Shown: piece by piece, positions 63,457-64,000 of the stretch | Layout: each line of letters opens with the position of its first letter | Numbering within the stretch: the first letter of the stretch is position 1 | NCBI RefSeq assembly: GCF_000184745.1 | Contig: NC_014931.1 | Coordinates: 6,448,001 to 6,512,000, forward strand | Length of the DNA: 64,000 nucleotides | Direction of reading: 5' to 3' | Origin: Variovorax paradoxus EPS | GTDB taxonomy: Bacteria; Pseudomonadota; Gammaproteobacteria; Burkholderiales; Burkholderiaceae_C | The notes under the pieces: model-generated | Told to the model about the DNA's origin: nothing | The model's input: only the letters and a program-made list of their open reading frames with translations | Databases searched by the model: none | Program-made: the position numbers and the translations under genes

Positions 63457-64000
63457 CTAGTGCGCCATGACCTTGCCCCACTCTTGCTCATAGGTGGTGA
63501 CCAAGGTTTGGTTCGACAGGCGATTCACCTCGGCCGGCACGCGCGCCATGTCGAGCGGAAAGTCGAACATCAGCGGCAGCGTCGAAGGCGAGAGGAAGCG
63601 CAGCCCCGCAGGCAGTGCATCGGGCATCCGATACGGCCGGCGGCTCGCGATGATGTAGCCCCATTCGCCGAAGCTGGGCACATGCGCGTGATAGGGCGTC
63701 GCGCGCAGGCCGACCGATTCGATGGTGGTCGCCACGGTCCAGTAGCTCTTGCGCGCCACCAGCGGCGAAGTGGTCTGGACCACCGCGTAGCCGCTGGCCG
63801 ACAGTCGCTTTTCGAGCAGCGAATAAAAACTGTTGGTGTAGAGCTTGCCGATCGCGAAGTTGGTCGGATCGGGAAAGTCGACCACGATCACGTCGAACAT
63901 GTCGCCGGGTTGCTGCAGCCACTGGAAGGCATCGGTATTGACGATCTTCACCTTGGGCGACGACAGCGAATGACCGTTGAGCGCGGCCAGCGTTTCGTGC
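63457..64000 (-). CDS. Spermidine synthase-like aminopropyltransferase (5' end beyond the window)
   Basis: About 181 codons are visible; the reading frame is open to the window edge. HETLAALNGHSLSSPKVKIV then VNTDAFQWL is the family's AdoMet-binding region, DVIVVDFPDPTNFAIGKLYT the catalytic Asp loop, and FYSLLEKRLSASGYAVVQTTSP the adjacent strand. This is the DUF/SpeE-like type with membrane-domain relatives, often distinct from the housekeeping spermidine synthase. First gene of the coupled operon that follows. No start can be assigned. Confidence 0.88.
   Translation of the reverse strand, partial: HETLAALNGHSLSSPKVKIVNTDAFQWLQQPGDMFDVIVVDFPDPTNFAIGKLYTNSFYSLLEKRLSASGYAVVQTTSPLVARKSYWTVATTIESVGLRATPYHAHVPSFGEWGYIIASRRPYRMPDALPAGLRFLSPSTLPLMFDFPLDMARVPAEVNRLSNQTLVTTYEQEWGKVMAH

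Overview
The window is GC-rich, densely packed bacterial chromosome. Gene content and neighbourhoods point to a metabolically versatile betaproteobacterium of the Burkholderiales, most like Comamonadaceae/Variovorax. Signs of this are orphan Bug-family periplasmic binding proteins, an alanine/lysine-tailed topoisomerase III with a SWIB domain, a second IF-1 gene next to an RNA helicase, many LysR and MocR/GntR regulators, and short GC-rich palindromic repeats between genes. This placement is inferred from style and gene families, not from a marker gene. No rRNA, tRNA, CRISPR array, prophage or complete insertion sequence was seen.

Layout. 0-4 kb: a lysine-tailed SET-domain protein diverges from topoisomerase III-SWIB across a 39-bp purine/pyrimidine alternating tract; a decayed Bug-gene fragment and a small lipoprotein follow. 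4-10.3 kb: a glutamine amidotransferase, a sugar-isomerase-like TIM barrel, a catalase-like protein, and a MocR regulator facing an MFS exporter. 10.3-12.8 kb: a cold-shock-like block (long leader, 83-aa protein, IF-1, intrinsic terminator, DbpA helicase). 12.8-16.9 kb: MATE exporter, two small unknown proteins, EamA exporter, fatty acid desaturase. 16.9-23.4 kb: a nearly complete trans-4-hydroxy-L-proline catabolic operon (deaminase, binding protein, epimerase, three-subunit D-hydroxyproline dehydrogenase, GntR regulator), interrupted by a 138-bp imperfect palindrome. 23.5-25.5 kb: a hipBA toxin-antitoxin operon with operator sites spaced exactly 27 bp and a near-leaderless promoter.

25.5-38 kb: two Bug proteins, an M20 amidohydrolase, pirin plus FMN reductase with a divergent LysR, SlyD, a CYTH-CHAD protein, a VOC protein, a second pirin, YciI, and tartrate dehydrogenase with a divergent LysR. 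38-42.6 kb: an M4 protealysin-like protease overlapped by its emfourin-type inhibitor, an Nramp transporter, a small monooxygenase and two lipoproteins. 42.6-48.5 kb: transketolase and GAPDH on one strand; speD, murU and pepP coupled on the other. 48.7-49.7 kb: a ParD-like/zeta-like toxin-antitoxin candidate. 49.7-59.7 kb: a phytase-like esterase and the pbpC/alpha-2-macroglobulin pair, whose junction carries an inverted pair of repeats flanking the pbpC start. 59.9-64 kb: a five-gene overlapping operon starting with a spermidine-synthase-like gene cut by the window edge.

Recurring themes: many 4-base start/stop overlaps (ATGA or GTGA) tie genes into translationally coupled operons, and short palindromic repeats of at least four types lie between or inside genes. 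The best candidates for undescribed biology are the SET/topoisomerase-SWIB divergon with its histone-H1-like tail and Z-DNA-prone promoter, the phased hipBA operator array, the hairpin-forming repeat pair around the pbpC start codon, and the terminator placed just before dbpA.
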